From: Lumbricus rubellus
Lineage: Eukaryota; Annelida; Clitellata; Crassiclitellata; Lumbricidae
Length of the DNA stretch: 64,000 bases
Direction: 5' to 3'
NCBI GenBank assembly: GCA_945859605.1
Contig: OX243816.1
Location: 41,383,819 to 41,447,818, forward strand
Part shown: in pieces, positions 45,452 to 57,420 of the stretch
Layout: every line of letters begins with the position of its first letter
Numbering within the stretch: the first letter of the stretch is position 1
The notes under the pieces: generated by a model
What the model saw: the letters and a program-made list of their open reading frames with translations, nothing else
What the model was told of the DNA's origin: nothing
Database searches by the model: none
Translations under genes and position numbers: made by a program

Positions 45452-47326
45452 TTAATGGTCAGCAACGTTATCGGGTGATTTGCTATTCTTCTGCCGCAGT
45501 TCCTTGTCAAGGTCACACAGCTGTTGTAAGAATCCTTCATTTGGACAGATCTCTCGTGAACTTCGAACAGTTCGCACAGCATCTTGGACCGTCATGCCTT
45601 CCTTCAGCATCAGATATGCCAAGACGAGACTTGCTGAACGACTTATGCCCTCTCGACAGTGAACCAAAACTTTACCTTTAAACACAACCAACAGAAGCAG
45701 TTGTTTACTTCATGACAACAGAAGCAGTTGTTTACGTCATGACAACAGAAGCAGTTGTTTACTTCATGACAACAGAAGCAGTTGTTTACTTCATGACAAC
45801 ACAGCAGCACCTGTATTGTATTTTAACATTTATAGAGCGCCTCTCGCAGATTGAGAGGCGCTTTCAGCACAGAAGCACTGGGGAAAAAAACGTCTTGAGA
45901 GAGCGAAAGGATGCGAGGAGGAGCACAGACATGAGATTAGCTCGTAGAAGAGAGGAACAGGCCATTCCATGTTGAGGGACCTAGCTAGCAAATGATAGGC
46001 TTTGAGCCAATGCACACCGAACACAAGAGACAAAGAGATCAAAACAAATGTAGACACAAAACCTGTTGAAGTTACATGTGCATGCTCATTGTAGTTTCGA
46101 CAGTTTTCTTCCTGAGCATTGAACTGAACTTGGGCTGAAACATTTCCTGTTCACGTGTTATCATGTATGTAGTTACAATTGGCTGTAACACCAATTGTCA
46201 CGATAAGACAAGTGTCGCTACATTTCCTATTCTTAATTCAAATTTAACCACTATAATTATCAGACAATATAATAGACAGATCTTGGGCTGCCATGGCTCA
46301 GTTCAGCTGCTCTGCCTGCATATATTCCCTCCATTGATAGACTTCCACCATCAGTTCGCTAAAACTTTCTCTCTGGTGGTCGTTCCTCATCTTGTGCTCA
46401 AATCCTGCCTTTTCTCTCAAGGTAAGCGAGTGCTTCTAAACGAGTTTTGCTGAGAGAAGTGCTTTTATAAACGGACATATACAATAGCAATTGTTTTCAG
46501 ATTGTGCTCACCTCCAGAAGCAAGACCCTGCGTTATGAATTCTGCTGCTTTTTCAAAGTACGGGCGTATTTTGAAGTGCAAGGCATCAAAGGCCTTGACA
46601 GACATGAACTGAATCTTATCAGCCTTGTAGAAATCTTCACTTGTGTTGACGTGATATTTTGTTTTGCCTTTCGCTGCGTTCAACACATGCGTTATTTTCA
46701 TCTTCTTTAGCAGCTTTAGGTTTCGAGCTGCAGACCTTAATGCAAGCATTAAAAACAGTTTTTAAGTTCATTGTTGTAATTAATGCTCATTTAGCAAACT
46801 CTACCACAGAATGAGTATGTGGGGTAGGTGGTATCAACAGAAAACTGGCCAGTTGTATGCCAAGTTGTATGCCAAGGCTAAAAAATGAAATTACTACGAC
46901 TACATCCACGGCTACCAGGCTTAAAAGAAACTCTTCTTTACAATGCATCAAAATGCCTAATAGTTTTAACAGGATCTATGAACAGTGCATTCATGATTTG
47001 TCATTTGACAGCATGAACAAAAAGATAAATTCACTATTGTTGAATGCCATCTCAATGCACCTCAGATAATAATTATTATTATGCTAACAATTGTTATGAT
47101 TATTTTATCATGCTTATTGCATGGATATTTAATAGAAAACTATCACGTTCAATTGTGATGAAGCTGCATAAGCTTCTTTCATAGTATTATCAGTAGGTGA
47201 TATATCTAACTCGTCTCCGATGAAAAGATTTGGAAAGACTTCGTCAATTGCATCTCCTGGAAGCAGCATGAGTCCTCCACTAGGAAACGTCAAAATGTTG
47301 ATCAATTTCTCTGGTGTGCAGTCCAT
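45452..47326 (-). CDS. DUSP3-like dual-specificity protein phosphatase
   Basis: Atypical cysteine-based phosphatase that removes phosphate from Tyr and Ser/Thr, usually of MAP kinases. Coding exons on the minus strand: 47326-47147, 46713-46512, 45675-45452 (201 residues; human DUSP3 is 185). Exon 1: [18 protein letters not shown] and [12 protein letters not shown]. Exon 2: [11 protein letters not shown] ... the general-acid region FMSVKAFDA ... YFEKAAEFI. Exon 3: the signature [20 protein letters not shown] with catalytic Cys and Arg, then [20 protein letters not shown]. Introns are GT-AG with frame kept. An in-frame stop precedes this ATG, but an AG at about 47338 could splice in an upstream coding exon, so the N-terminus is not certain. 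A 27-bp minisatellite lies 18 bp upstream of the exon 3 acceptor. Nearest type is DUSP3/13/26/29; orthology not decided. Confidence 0.9.
45694..45801. repeat. 27-bp minisatellite next to the DUSP exon 3 acceptor
   Basis: Four units of GAAGCAGTTGTTTACTTC plus ATGACAACA, nearly identical. On the DUSP strand it occupies the branch-point/polypyrimidine side of intron 2, ending 18 bp from exon 3. Confidence 0.95.
45829..45990 (-). repeat. Inverted LINE 3' remnant in DUSP intron 2
   Basis: ATTTATAGAGCGCCTCTCGC ... GAGGCGCTTTCAGCAC is the shared tail reversed; beyond it a decayed ...NMEWPVPL... C-terminus. Confidence 0.65.
46285..46490 (+). repeat. LINE 3' remnant in DUSP intron 2
   Basis: Decayed C-terminal text, then GAGTGCTTCTAAACGAG ... 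GAGAGAAGTGCTTTTATAAACG and a short ACAAT-type tail. Confidence 0.5.
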
Positions 47327-47507
47327 TCCACAGTATGTCTAACTGAAACCACACACACATGACAGTAGCATTATTGTGCTAATTCGTTGCAGCAATTTTC
47401 CCATTGCTGCTGTTATTATTATTATCAACTCAACTTCTTCAACGCAGTCATGTAGGATTAAATAGGACGATAATCGAGTAGGGGTGACTAGATGCTATTG
47501 TGCAGCG

Positions 47508-47712
47508 CCGTGCCTTTTCTGTTGTTGGCCCTGCAACCTGGAATGGGCTCCCTGTGGAACTACGTCTAATGCCTCGAGCCTTTGAGACTACGTTCTACTC
47601 TGCTCTTAAGACTGTTCTCTTTAGCCGTGGTTGGGTCGGGAGCGCTTCTGAGTAGATTTTCTTGAAGAGGCGCTATATAAATGACTGAAATGAATGAATG
47701 AATGAATGCTGG
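47508..47712 (+). pseudogene. CR1/L2-like LINE C-terminus with full tail
   Basis: A plus-strand frame reads RAFSVVGPATWNGLPVELR-like text with small changes (CCTTTTCTGTTGTTGGCCCT), then GCTCTTAAGACTGTTCTC, GGGAGCGCTTCTGAGTAG, GAAGAGGCGCTATATAAATG and GAATGAATG units. This is the clearest junction of LINE ORF end, shared tail and tetranucleotide repeat. Confidence 0.8.
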
Positions 47713-47743
47713 AATCAAGACTGCTACTCTTCCTGTATTTCAA

Positions 47744-48024
47744 TCAATCAATTTATATATCACCCCTTCAAGGTACCTACTCAGAGGCGCTCCCGGCCGA
47801 GATTAAAAAAACAGTCTTCAACAGTTTTTGAAATTGAGAACAGCTTGGGAGGTGTCGCATAGTCAAGGGAAGCCCATTCCAGGTTGTTGGACCAACCACG
47901 GATAACGAACGCCCCAGCATTTTTGCAGGGCGAGTGAAAGGAACCATTAAGTCACCATAGACAGCACAGCGCAGTGCGCGGCAGCCCATGCTATCACTCT
48001 GACACCCTTCCGTCACCTGCAACG
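47744..48024 (-). pseudogene. Inverted CR1/L2-like LINE C-terminus
   Basis: Minus-strand frame 48022-47777 codes GRSLSVVGPTTWNGLPLTMR and FQKLLKTVFLISAGSASE, then the tail at 47755-47795. Same family as 47508 and 10490; tail-to-tail with the copy at 47508-47712. Confidence 0.82.
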
Positions 48025-49725
48025 TGAGTGAAATTCAGTGCGTCACACGTTATCTAATTCCTGCACATTCATCCCACTATTGCGCAGCTCAAATTTACAT
48101 AATTTATTTAAGATCTCCCTTTATACCTACTTTAAAACGAGTCGCAAACTAATTCCTTGGGAATTAGTAAATTCATAAGACACGAACGAGGAACTAATAT
48201 AAAACGATTGCCTAATAATTATTATTGTTATTGTTTATTTTCCGGCTAATTACTAAGTAAGTAAGAAGCATATTTATATTTCAAAATGAATCAATCAATC
48301 ATATCAGTTTTTTTTACGAGAATAGTTCATGAATCATGATTCATGGTTTTTTCATCACAATCTTAAATGCAACAATATATTTATATTATAATATATTGTA
48401 TATATAAAGTATATATAAATAACAAGCATTATATAAAATATCATGTGAGTGAGTGAGTGTGCCAGTCTATTTATAAAAAAGTTTGATTTTGCGACCAAAT
48501 AAAACAAGGCCTGTAAATAATGCAATATCAACATATCACTATAGGCTATTACAACTTACAAAAAAGATACATCATAATTTTATATGTCTTGGAAAGACCA
48601 GGGTTTTCGACGACAAGTAGCCTAACTAGAAAGCCATGCTAAACACCGGACGGACGTGGGCTAATTATAATATTTAACGGAACACTTGATTGAGCGAACT
48701 CGATGTCTTGCTATGACATAATGGTCATTTGTATTTCCGCAACATAGTGAGAATTTTCGTAGATTGTAGGCCTAAAAATACGTGACTTTCTTTCTTAACC
48801 TATGTAGCCTAATGAAATATTTTTAAAATGCAATTGGAACGAGTAAGCTACTCCTCTTCCTCGTCGTCTCATAGTCACACCGAGAGTGTGCAATCAGTGT
48901 TGATCTAGGCCTATTCATATTTCTACGATGATCGTTCGCGCATGGAATTTTTAAGGTCTGTGGTTGAGTTGGCCATATTAGGCCTAGTCGTAAACCGAGT
49001 TGGCTAAGGGCGCAGAAGAAACAGAATCTTAGCACAAATTTCTAGATCAGGTTTTATAGGCTTAACGATTACTAAATTTCTCAGCGTAGGTCTGAGTCTA
49101 CAATTTAATATCTAAGAACTTGAAATAAACGAATTAAAAGACTTATAAATGTTTGTCCATTTCATGCTAATTGAAAACCTGGACAATACAATGTTCTCAA
49201 TTTCGACATGCTTTAAGGTAAATCGTTTCAAATACGCATTTATTTTAAAATGCATTAGTTTGCAATGGTGCTTATTTAGCTCTATTCACGATGTCACGAT
49301 GTAAGAATGTGAACGACCGCAGCGCCTCGAGCGATCAACCATATAAATGACTCAGTAATTTTTTTTTAAATATTAAAAAGTATACGCATGAGTAAATGAT
49401 TTCTCCCTAATAAATTATGCTGAAAAATTTGTATGCAAACCAATCAACGCGAGCCATTTATTGACCTATTTGAAAATGGACCAATCAGAAGCGCACAATT
49501 CAAACTTGCCTATTTCTTTGTCCAGGGTCGTTCAACATGTACAAGAGGTGTTGTATTTTTCCGAATAAATCTTTTAAAATACTGCGCTAGCAAAACGTAA
49601 TTTAATATAATTTTTGTAGTAATATTTTACGTTTTTTACGGAGAATACGTTGTGATATTTGGATTCGCTTGACGCTTCCTGGATTTAGAGTGCGGATCGT
49701 CAAAATTGGGGCACGTTGACTGCCC

Positions 49726-49735
49726 TATATAAAAA
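49726..49735 (+). promoter_or_regulatory. Candidate TATA box upstream of FOXN
   Basis: TATATAAAAA about 1.0 kb upstream of the first coding exon. FOXN coding starts 16 bp after an apparent splice acceptor (AG at 50729-50730), so an upstream non-coding exon is expected, and one starting near 49757 would fit. Not proven. Confidence 0.3.
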
Positions 49736-50745
49736 CATGGCGATCGACCTAGATTTCAGGCTAATGCAATGAGTCGATTAGCTTTCTCTGCGATAGTGAA
49801 GCGATTTTTGCCAATTTTCGGATGACTTCCTGACGGTATCGAACGTAGCATGTTTGATTCAGCCCGATCGGACGTTGTTGTGGCTGTATAATCGAACAGG
49901 AGTCACGTCGTTGGTTCTGATTTGGGACGGGACCGCGTGAAATTTGAAATTGCGCGAAGGATGTAGAGCGACATTTACGAGGGTATTTCCCGATGACTTG
50001 TTCGCTTCCTCCTCCCACTCGCCGTCCTAATTTCTTTCCACGTGCAGCTTTCATTTCTGGCGGCGGGTTTTGCTCGGTTTGATCGACGGACTTTGAAAAT
50101 ATAATGATGTTTTTATTATGTAGATTACCTAGCTTTATAATTATGGTAATGAGTTTGATTAATGACACCGTTGATTGGTGCAGAGTGTTTGCTTAAGACT
50201 ATTTAACTCTTGTGTGTATTTCCGGGCAAGAAAGTCCGTGAGAGATTAAGAAACATGTATGCTTGTTTGGCACTGTAAGCTTTTTCTCTGTCAAGCTATC
50301 ATGGGATCACACTTTGCCAGATTCTTTTGTGTTAAGATCCGTAGTCTCTTTCATTTTCTGTAAATATTGAGTTTCTGAACTGAGTTTGACTGATTGCTTA
50401 GAGCACTAACAATTGTGGAAACTATATCCACTGATGACATTGGTCTTGCAGTGCTTGATCTAACTGCTGAATGTTGGTCAACAGAGCAATAATTCTAAAT
50501 GAATTTGTACAAAATTCATTCATTTATTTAAATTCATTGTTCCATATTTACCATGTAATCAGCTTCTGTGATACATCAGAAGTATGCATTTGGGATTATA
50601 ACTTCCCCGACTGAAGCAACCTGTTGCTTGCCTGTTAGCAAGGAAATGGCACTAGCCATTTTACATTGACTGTTGAACACATGACAACTTCAAGTGATTT
50701 TTTAACTTTCCTCTTCGTTTACTTAATTAGACTTTGTCTTTTGAC

Positions 50746-53700
50746 ATGACGAAACAGAAACATGACGAGGTCGACGATTTCTTTGGTTGTAGGAGTGTGG
50801 AAATGTCCTACAGACATCCATTCTTCGACACAGAAGCAATGCCATTTCTCGAGCAGATCGCACACATGAGCCGCAGCGGACTGGGCAGCGGGGGCTGTCT
50901 CGAGCAGGAGAATCCCAACAGAGAACCAGTCGATTCTCTGAACACGTGGACCTCTGAGTGTCTGCTCTATTCGCCAAGCGTGAAACACGAGAGTTCCAAC
51001 GCGTCGTATCTCGGAAGCTGGAACCTCGGTACGTCCTGCGAGCTGGAAATACACGCGACGCTGGACAGCGATTTGGGAATGGTGATGCTCAATCCACTCA
51101 CCATGGTTCCCGTGAAGGTGGAAAACGAAGCGACGGACGACCCGGTCGACATCCTCGACCTTCCGTCGTCTCTGGAGAGCCTGGAAGACATGCCGGAGTG
51201 CAACGACGAAGTGAGGTTCGACGAGGAACTAGTGGTTCCAAAGCAGCAGCTGCATCATCAGAATCCCATTGTTATACAGCCGGAAAGTACGGTTCCCGTT
51301 CCACCGGTTCCACAGCAGACGAACCTCGTCCTCGAGGAACAGCCGTGGAACCACGAGGTCGTTCTCATCCAGATTGCGCCGACGACGAAATCGAACGGCG
51401 GTTCGACTCTGAAGCTGAAAAGCACGGACTGTACGAAAAGCGTGATCACGCAAACGAAAGCGATACGAGAGGAACGATTCGAGAAGCCGCCGTTCTCGTA
51501 CAGCTGCCTTATCGCGCTTGCCTTGAAGAACTCCGAGTCGGGGTTTCTGCCAGTCAGCGAAATCTACAGTTTCATTCTGTAAGAATTTTTCTGCTCAAAT
51601 CATTATTCGCTGAACTGTTGGGTTGTGGTTTCAATTCACTTAAGCATGAGTTTCTGGAGACATAATTAGTGTGCAGTATACATTAGAGGGGGAATGATCC
51701 AAGGGACTAGAAGGACTTTCATTAATATTGATCACTCTGATTTTATGTTGGAGCCCCATGTGTATCTGTCCCCTGATTGCAGACATTCTTATTCCCTCAG
51801 GGCTGTCAGTTTGTTGTAATAACTTGTACCGTGAGATAAGCTTTATGATATCTCAGATACAATGTGTTACGATATGTAAAAGATTTGGGCCTGGAGATGA
51901 TCATGTGATTATTGGCTATTACAGGGTTTAAATCTTGAAGTGGTTTAAAGGAAAGCTCTGTGGGCAGAATGCATGTTATGGACCATAGTTCATTCATTCT
52001 GAAAATTTATACAACACCTGTTGAAGAAACCTACTCAAGATGCAATCCCAACCGCAGGTGAAATAAGTGTGATTTGAGTGACAAATAAAAAGCAGGCAAG
52101 CTTAACCAGTTGCAGAATTAGAAAATTAAAATTTTTCAGGTGTTGTCAACTGAAGCTGTAGTGTTGTTCATATGGTTGTATTTGGGTTTTGTTGTATTTA
52201 TACAGAATGATTTGTGATGGTTGTTTTTTTTGCATTGCAGAGAAAATTTTCCATTCTTTAGAACTGCACCGGATGGATGGAAGGTTAGACGGAATTGTTT
52301 TGTTTACATTTTAACATTAAATCATATGAATTGTGAAGTCTGTTACTTGTCAGTGTCAATCGTTTAGAATGGATCCCTGGCTTGAGATTTAATAGACCAT
52401 GCAAAACCTGGAGATCAGCATGAAGTCTTGTAAGTTGAGAAGTATTAACAAATGCGATTTCGAACAAGTATGCACAGTAGTTTACAATTTGTTAACAAAT
52501 GTACAATGGCTCAGTTTGTTAAGACAGTCTGCCACTTAAAAAGTTCTATAGTGTATAATGTATGAATGTTGAGCTTTGTTTGATGTGATCAATGCAGAAT
52601 AATTATGTACAGACATTTTCTTTCAGGATCCCTGTAAGTAGAGTTTGTCTGCATGTAATTTTATATGTAGTTGGGTGGAAGACTGCTATTGGACGCTATA
52701 AATAGTGCAGTGCTGCACAATTCAATTAACATTGCCATTTTTTCTTATTTAACAGTGATGGCATTGTTCCCTTTTTTAACCCTTTAATGCCGAGATGGTA
52801 GTAAATGGTATGGGAAATCCTATACCCTCTGGCATTAAAGGGTTATATCTGATTGTTTCCACAATTTGCGAATGGTCGTTGTGTTTTGTGTTCTACAGAA
52901 TTCCATTCGTCACAATCTCTCGTTGAATAAATGTTTTCAAAAACTCGAGACACCGTCGTTGAACGGAACGACGCGAAAGGCGTGTCTGTGGGGTCTGAAC
53001 GAAGACAAGATCGCCCGGTTAGACGAGGACATTCTCAAGTGGACACGGAGAACACCCGACTCAAAGCATGGTCAGTCGATAAGTTACGATTTTGACTTTG
53101 TCCAATTAATTACTCGTGACTATTGCATCATTAATATATTATGTCTGATGTTTCATTCAATTAGTGCAATTTAGTGCTATTTAAAAAGTTACTTTTAAAG
53201 GTTTTCTTTGCCGTTTTTTTGGCAAAAATTGTCTGGGTGCGATAAATCTTCAGTAAAATGTTAATTTGTATACTGTACACTGTGTACAGTGATTTTGAGA
53301 TTATGTACTTTTAAGACGCTAAGCATGCAATGCGTATGTCCACACGAATATATGTGAACATGTGTAAAGTGCTTCAAACTTAAGGCCCATTCATATATGA
53401 CTTTATATATTACAATTACTTTGTTTAGTCTTGATAGTTTTTGATGTCTTATGTGAATTTTATATGTGATACTTGTTCACCCGAGTACTGTTTTGCAGCT
53501 GGGTATATTAAAGAACTTAGTCTTACAACAGGTGATGAGCGAATGTAGCTTTTTCTCGTGTCTCTTAAATCAGCTAAAGCTCTGTGTTTGTATGTACTTG
53601 CAGTATATGAGCAAAATGTTTTTCATTCAGTGCTGTCCAGCTATAAAACGGAATGGCACGAAAAGGTCGTGAACAACGGGAACGTGGGCTCGAATGTCGT

Positions 53701-56044
53701 AAGTGAAGAAGCGAAGGTGCCTGTTATCGCACCTCCTTCCAACCCACGGCCGACCGCATACATCAGCTCTCTCGCAGAACAATCAGACGTGAAGGTGTTC
53801 AAGATTTACAAAGTTACGCCGGAAAACAATCACGTAATTAATTGTTTCCTCTTTTGTTTGACGTTTAATTCAAAATTGTTTTGATATTTGAGAAGGTGCG
53901 TTATTCTAGAGCTATCAAAATAATCAGTCCCTAGAATGAAGCTAAAAAGCAGATGAGAAGTGTAAACAACTTCATAGCTTGGACTGTCATCTAGAAGGTA
54001 AAATATCATCAATGTTTTATGGCCAATGTGTTCAGTTTAGGAGATGCTAGGTGAGGTGAAAACCTGAATTTTCTTGCCGTTGTGGTGTGGTGGATCTGAG
54101 TCCCTGATATCATGTTTTGCCATTGTTCGGACCTTTAAACAGTGACTGAACTTGCTACTTCTGCTTGGTTTTCAAGCTTTGTACTATCCAAATGCATCTT
54201 CGCCTGGCAGCTGACTATCCACACCTCAGATTCACATTTCGTTGTGACTGTGCGCATGCTACTGATTCAATTAATGATGAATTAGTGTAAGAAGAATATT
54301 TGGAAGTTTCCTTGAGTACTATCATTAATGCCAGCTGGACATTGATGCTCATTTTTCTGGTTTTGGCTGATCATAATGGGCTGTGGAAACTGGGAGTTGT
54401 CTGGATGGATCATGAATTAATTAATGTCCTAGAATGAACGACAAAATTAATGCTAAAGTTTTAATTTAAAAGGCTTAGATTTGGGAAGCTCACTCCCTGA
54501 ATGTCGTACATTGTTTAGATTAAATATTTGTTAATATAGTAAGTTTGCTCGTTTATTGTAGCAGCAGCCATGCAAGCCAGCGGAGTTTACAGTGAAGAAA
54601 GAAGCTGAAGTTGCGGTGGATGTTGAGCCGATAGTTGTGCAGCCTGTCATTCCCGACCTAGACCCAAGCGTCTACAAGACGTGTGATCCGATGGTCGGAG
54701 GTCTGAATGCACAGGTATGCAGAGTCATTATTTTCAGCAATAAATGCATTTCTCATCTTTACTCACATCAGTACTGTAGGTGTTTCAGGTGCTTTTGATG
54801 ACTGGCAACAGGTGCAGTAATGCCATTCAGAGCTGTGCCTTGTGCCGTCTGTTTATGTGTGACCACACATGTAGCACTTGAATTTTTTTGGTTAACTATA
54901 GCTATTTTTCGTGTTAATTCTTTCTTTTGTTTTTATGTGACTTCTGCAAAATCATTCATTTCTATGCTGAAATTACAATTTAAGCAAAGTAACTGGGTCT
55001 TCTGCTTGTTCCTGAGATTAGCTGAAAGGACTAACTAGTACTCTTCTTATATATGTGTGTCCTTGGTGGTTTTGGCTGAGGTGCTACATTATGATTCATA
55101 CTGTAACATGCAACAGCACTGAACTTGCTCAAGGTTCTGTTTGCAGAAATGGTTATTTCATTGCTTAAATCGGAATGTGATAATTTAGCAAGTTTGGGCA
55201 AAGCTTTTGTAGTCGCGTGACCTACAGATGTTGGTTTTAGCAGATTTGAAGTTGTTGAGCGCTTTGTGATTTGTTGTCGTTGACACAAGATCTTGTTATA
55301 TGTTCTTCAGAACGGTCTTTACGATGATCTAACCGAGACGGGAGAACTGCGAGAGGCGCTGAAATCGTTCTCAACAAAAACGACGCAGCCATCTCCGCAA
55401 AGTGTATGTCGTCTTTCCAATGGCATGTACTCCATTGTTCTACCCATTGTTCTATTCATTGTTCTATTCATTGTTCTATCCATTGTTCTCTTCTCGATTT
55501 AGCTTCACCCTTTGGCTGTTCTTTCGGACTGGTCTTCTATTGACCCTTTGAACCCTGCGCGCCACGTATTTGGGTTCCTTGACCCTGAACCCCCCCTGCA
55601 AAATTTCCAATGGCTTTTTAGATTATTGTATCGTTGGTTATGTACAGTATGAGATACAGACGTAAACTGTCGGTTTCAGTGCTGCTTGCATATCCTAAAC
55701 AGCGGTATATAGCTGCAGAGGTGTGCACATCTCTTTGGCTTGCTTGCCAATTCTGTTTATTAAAAGCAGGCTGTTGAGTAGTAAACTTCTGGACCACAAT
55801 ACTCAATACAATTTATGTATTCATATCTGATTTTTTAAAACTATTCAGCAGTATACGAATGATCTATCCAGAACAAGAACACTTTTTGTTTTGAATTCAA
55901 TTAGAATTCCGCTACAGCTCTATTCAGCTCTAGTTCTGATTCTGACAAAGTGCGTGATTTTTTGGCTGCTGACGTAGTTCTGAGCGTGTTTATATATGTA
56001 TATATCTCAAGTAATATTTCTCTGTTTTCTAGAATCATCGATGA
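50746..56044 (+). CDS. FOXN4: FOXN1/FOXN4-type forkhead transcription factor
   Basis: Nuclear DNA-binding regulator. Coding exons: 50746-51578, 52241-52283, 52899-53070, 53604-53833, 54562-54714, 55311-55403, 56033-56044 (511 residues; human FOXN4 is about 517). Exon 1 has an acidic N-terminal region and starts the forkhead ([29 protein letters not shown]). Exon 2, 43 bp, codes [14 protein letters not shown]. Exon 3 has recognition helix [17 protein letters not shown] and the FOXN1/4-specific [20 protein letters not shown]. The forkhead spans about residues 247-340. Later exons are acidic/Pro-rich and end PSPQSNHR. The start is the ATG 16 bp after an acceptor; a longer N-terminus from upstream exons cannot be excluded. 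Exon 5 begins at a TAGCAGCAG acceptor with alternatives 3 and 6 bp downstream. FOXN1 and FOXN4 share this domain type, so the symbol means the FOXN1/4 class. Confidence 0.92.
51990..52110 (-). repeat. Inverted LINE/SINE tail in FOXN intron 1
   Basis: AAAATTTATACAACACCTGT ... ACTCAAGATGCAATCCCAACC, a decayed copy of the shared tail. Confidence 0.45.
52776..52846. mobile_element. TTAA-bounded mini-hairpin 7 (FOXN intron 2)
   Basis: 71 bp, TTAACCCTTTAATGCCGAGA to GGCATTAAAGGGTTAT; the last base of the right TTAA is changed. The interior is nearly that of the copy at 16790-16860. Confidence 0.87.
55429..55490. repeat. 13-bp minisatellite
   Basis: About five units of CCATTGTTCTATT in FOXN intron 6, 25 bp after the donor at 55404. 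Confidence 0.92.
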
Positions 56045-56845
56045 CACTAAAGACGCTGATAGGATTTGCATAGTACCCGGCGCCCTGCACACCAAGGTAA
56101 AAGAGCCGTTTGATTCGGTCGGCATTGTCATCTGCCTCTCTCGAACGCCAACTGATGAAGGTGGTGCGGTTGGCGACGATGGCGGTGGCAAAGGGGAGAT
56201 CGGCGTCCATTCCAAGCTGTCAGCCGCGTTTGAAGGAACTGTATCTGTACATAGACTGAAAATGAAATTCGCAGCACGTGTAAATGATCTGTTGATGATG
56301 ATGTGATTATGGTTAACGTTCGTCGCCTGCGGAAGGAAAGGCTCAGCGGCGGCAGACAAGCGAAGATTTCGCTGAAAGCATCTTGTTTTGATGTCCTACA
56401 AACTTTTGTATTTTTTTTTCCCCTAATCTGTATGTTAATTGTTTATCCAAGCACAAAAGTATCTCACGTACCGGAAGCTCAGCTACATGCGAGGGTCTTG
56501 CGGTGAGAATTTTTCTAATGTTGTTGTGTACAAGTTGTCGTCTTTTAAAGCGCGAAAATAGAAAAAAAAGCGTGAACTGTTCTGATGGTTTTGCATTTGT
56601 GAGAATTGTGGCATGTTAATGTTTATGTTTGGCTAATCTTGTTGACCGGTCTCAATCTATCGTTCGAAGCAAACTGGTTTTATGCGATTGTGTGCTTTGG
56701 TTGAAATTGCTCAAACAGTTGCCGTCACGGGCTTGAGGTGAACTTGTTGATTTTCTTGCGTTGACGATTTTAATTTAAGACTGTTGAGAATATCGGTGAA
56801 GAATATACATGTATGTCCCATTTCTACATGATTCCCATTTTGTTT

Positions 56846-56921
56846 TTAACCCATTACCGACGAAAGTGTAGTAAGTGGTATACATGGGGAATCCTACACT
56901 ATCTGTTGGTGAAAGGGTTAA
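56846..56921. mobile_element. TTAA-bounded mini-hairpin 8 (FOXN 3' region)
   Basis: 76 bp from TTAACCCATTACCGACGAA to TTGGTGAAAGGGTTAA. The interior shares GTGTAGTAAGTGG and GGGGAATCCTACAC with the 16790 subtype. Confidence 0.8.
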
Positions 56922-57205
56922 GCAAAATGATTTTAATTGCTGTAAACGGATTAGTTTCAGAAGGCGATTATTATGTTATCATGAACTCAGGTTCTTGTTG
57001 GAGAATTTGTTTTTAACAATATAATTTTATTGTATTTATTGTGAGTTTTACATTTGCCTTTTGCTAATAATGGTTGGCTGTCGTTTAATGGCTTTTCATC
57101 AGACATGCTACATGTACGTACAATCCTTAGATCTTCTTTGTTTTAATGGAACCAAAGGCTTTATCTTGATATTAGAAACATTGCCATATACGTAAAAAAA
57201 TTCAT

Positions 57206-57420
57206 TCATTCTGGAATTTATATAGCGCCTCTTCATGAAACTTCTCAGGGGGTGCTTCCAACTCCTGGGTGCCCCAAAAGGAACAGTTTTAGTTTGGTGT
57301 GGAGCAATTCGGATAGAATCCTCCAGGTGTGGCATAGCTATCAATGGAGACTGTTCCAGACTACCGAGTCCACCACAGAGAAGACGCTATTCTTCATAGG
57401 AAAGCCATTGTTTACTGTAA
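57206..57420 (-). repeat. Inverted LINE 3' remnant
   Basis: ATTTATATAGCGCCTCTTCA ... CTTCTCAGGGGGTGCTTCCA, then about 150 bp of decayed body. Confidence 0.65.

Larger units (their letters stand above)
47327..50745. other. Divergent spacer between DUSP and FOXN
   Basis: No coding exon supported. It holds two LINE C-terminal remnants (47508-47712 and 47744-48024), an AT-rich stretch (48200-48560) with TATATAAA words, and a region at about 49700-50110 with more CpG and a TATATAAAA box. It must contain the 5' ends of both flanking genes. Confidence 0.55.

Noticed and set aside
47327..47345. In-frame extension of DUSP upstream of its ATG
   Set aside because: An in-frame TAG precedes the ATG in unspliced sequence; only a splice from an undetected exon could extend it, noted as uncertainty and not as a feature.
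49761..50168. 135-codon minus-strand open frame upstream of FOXN
   Set aside because: No recognisable domain, basic and Gln-rich; more likely promoter or leader DNA.
53270..53292. Palindrome around CTGTACACTGTGTACAG
   Set aside because: Short, imperfect and isolated; no TTAA ends or target duplication.
55561..55614. C-rich word CCTGAACCCCCCCTGC in FOXN intron 6 as a regulatory site
   Set aside because: Single occurrence, no motif identity.
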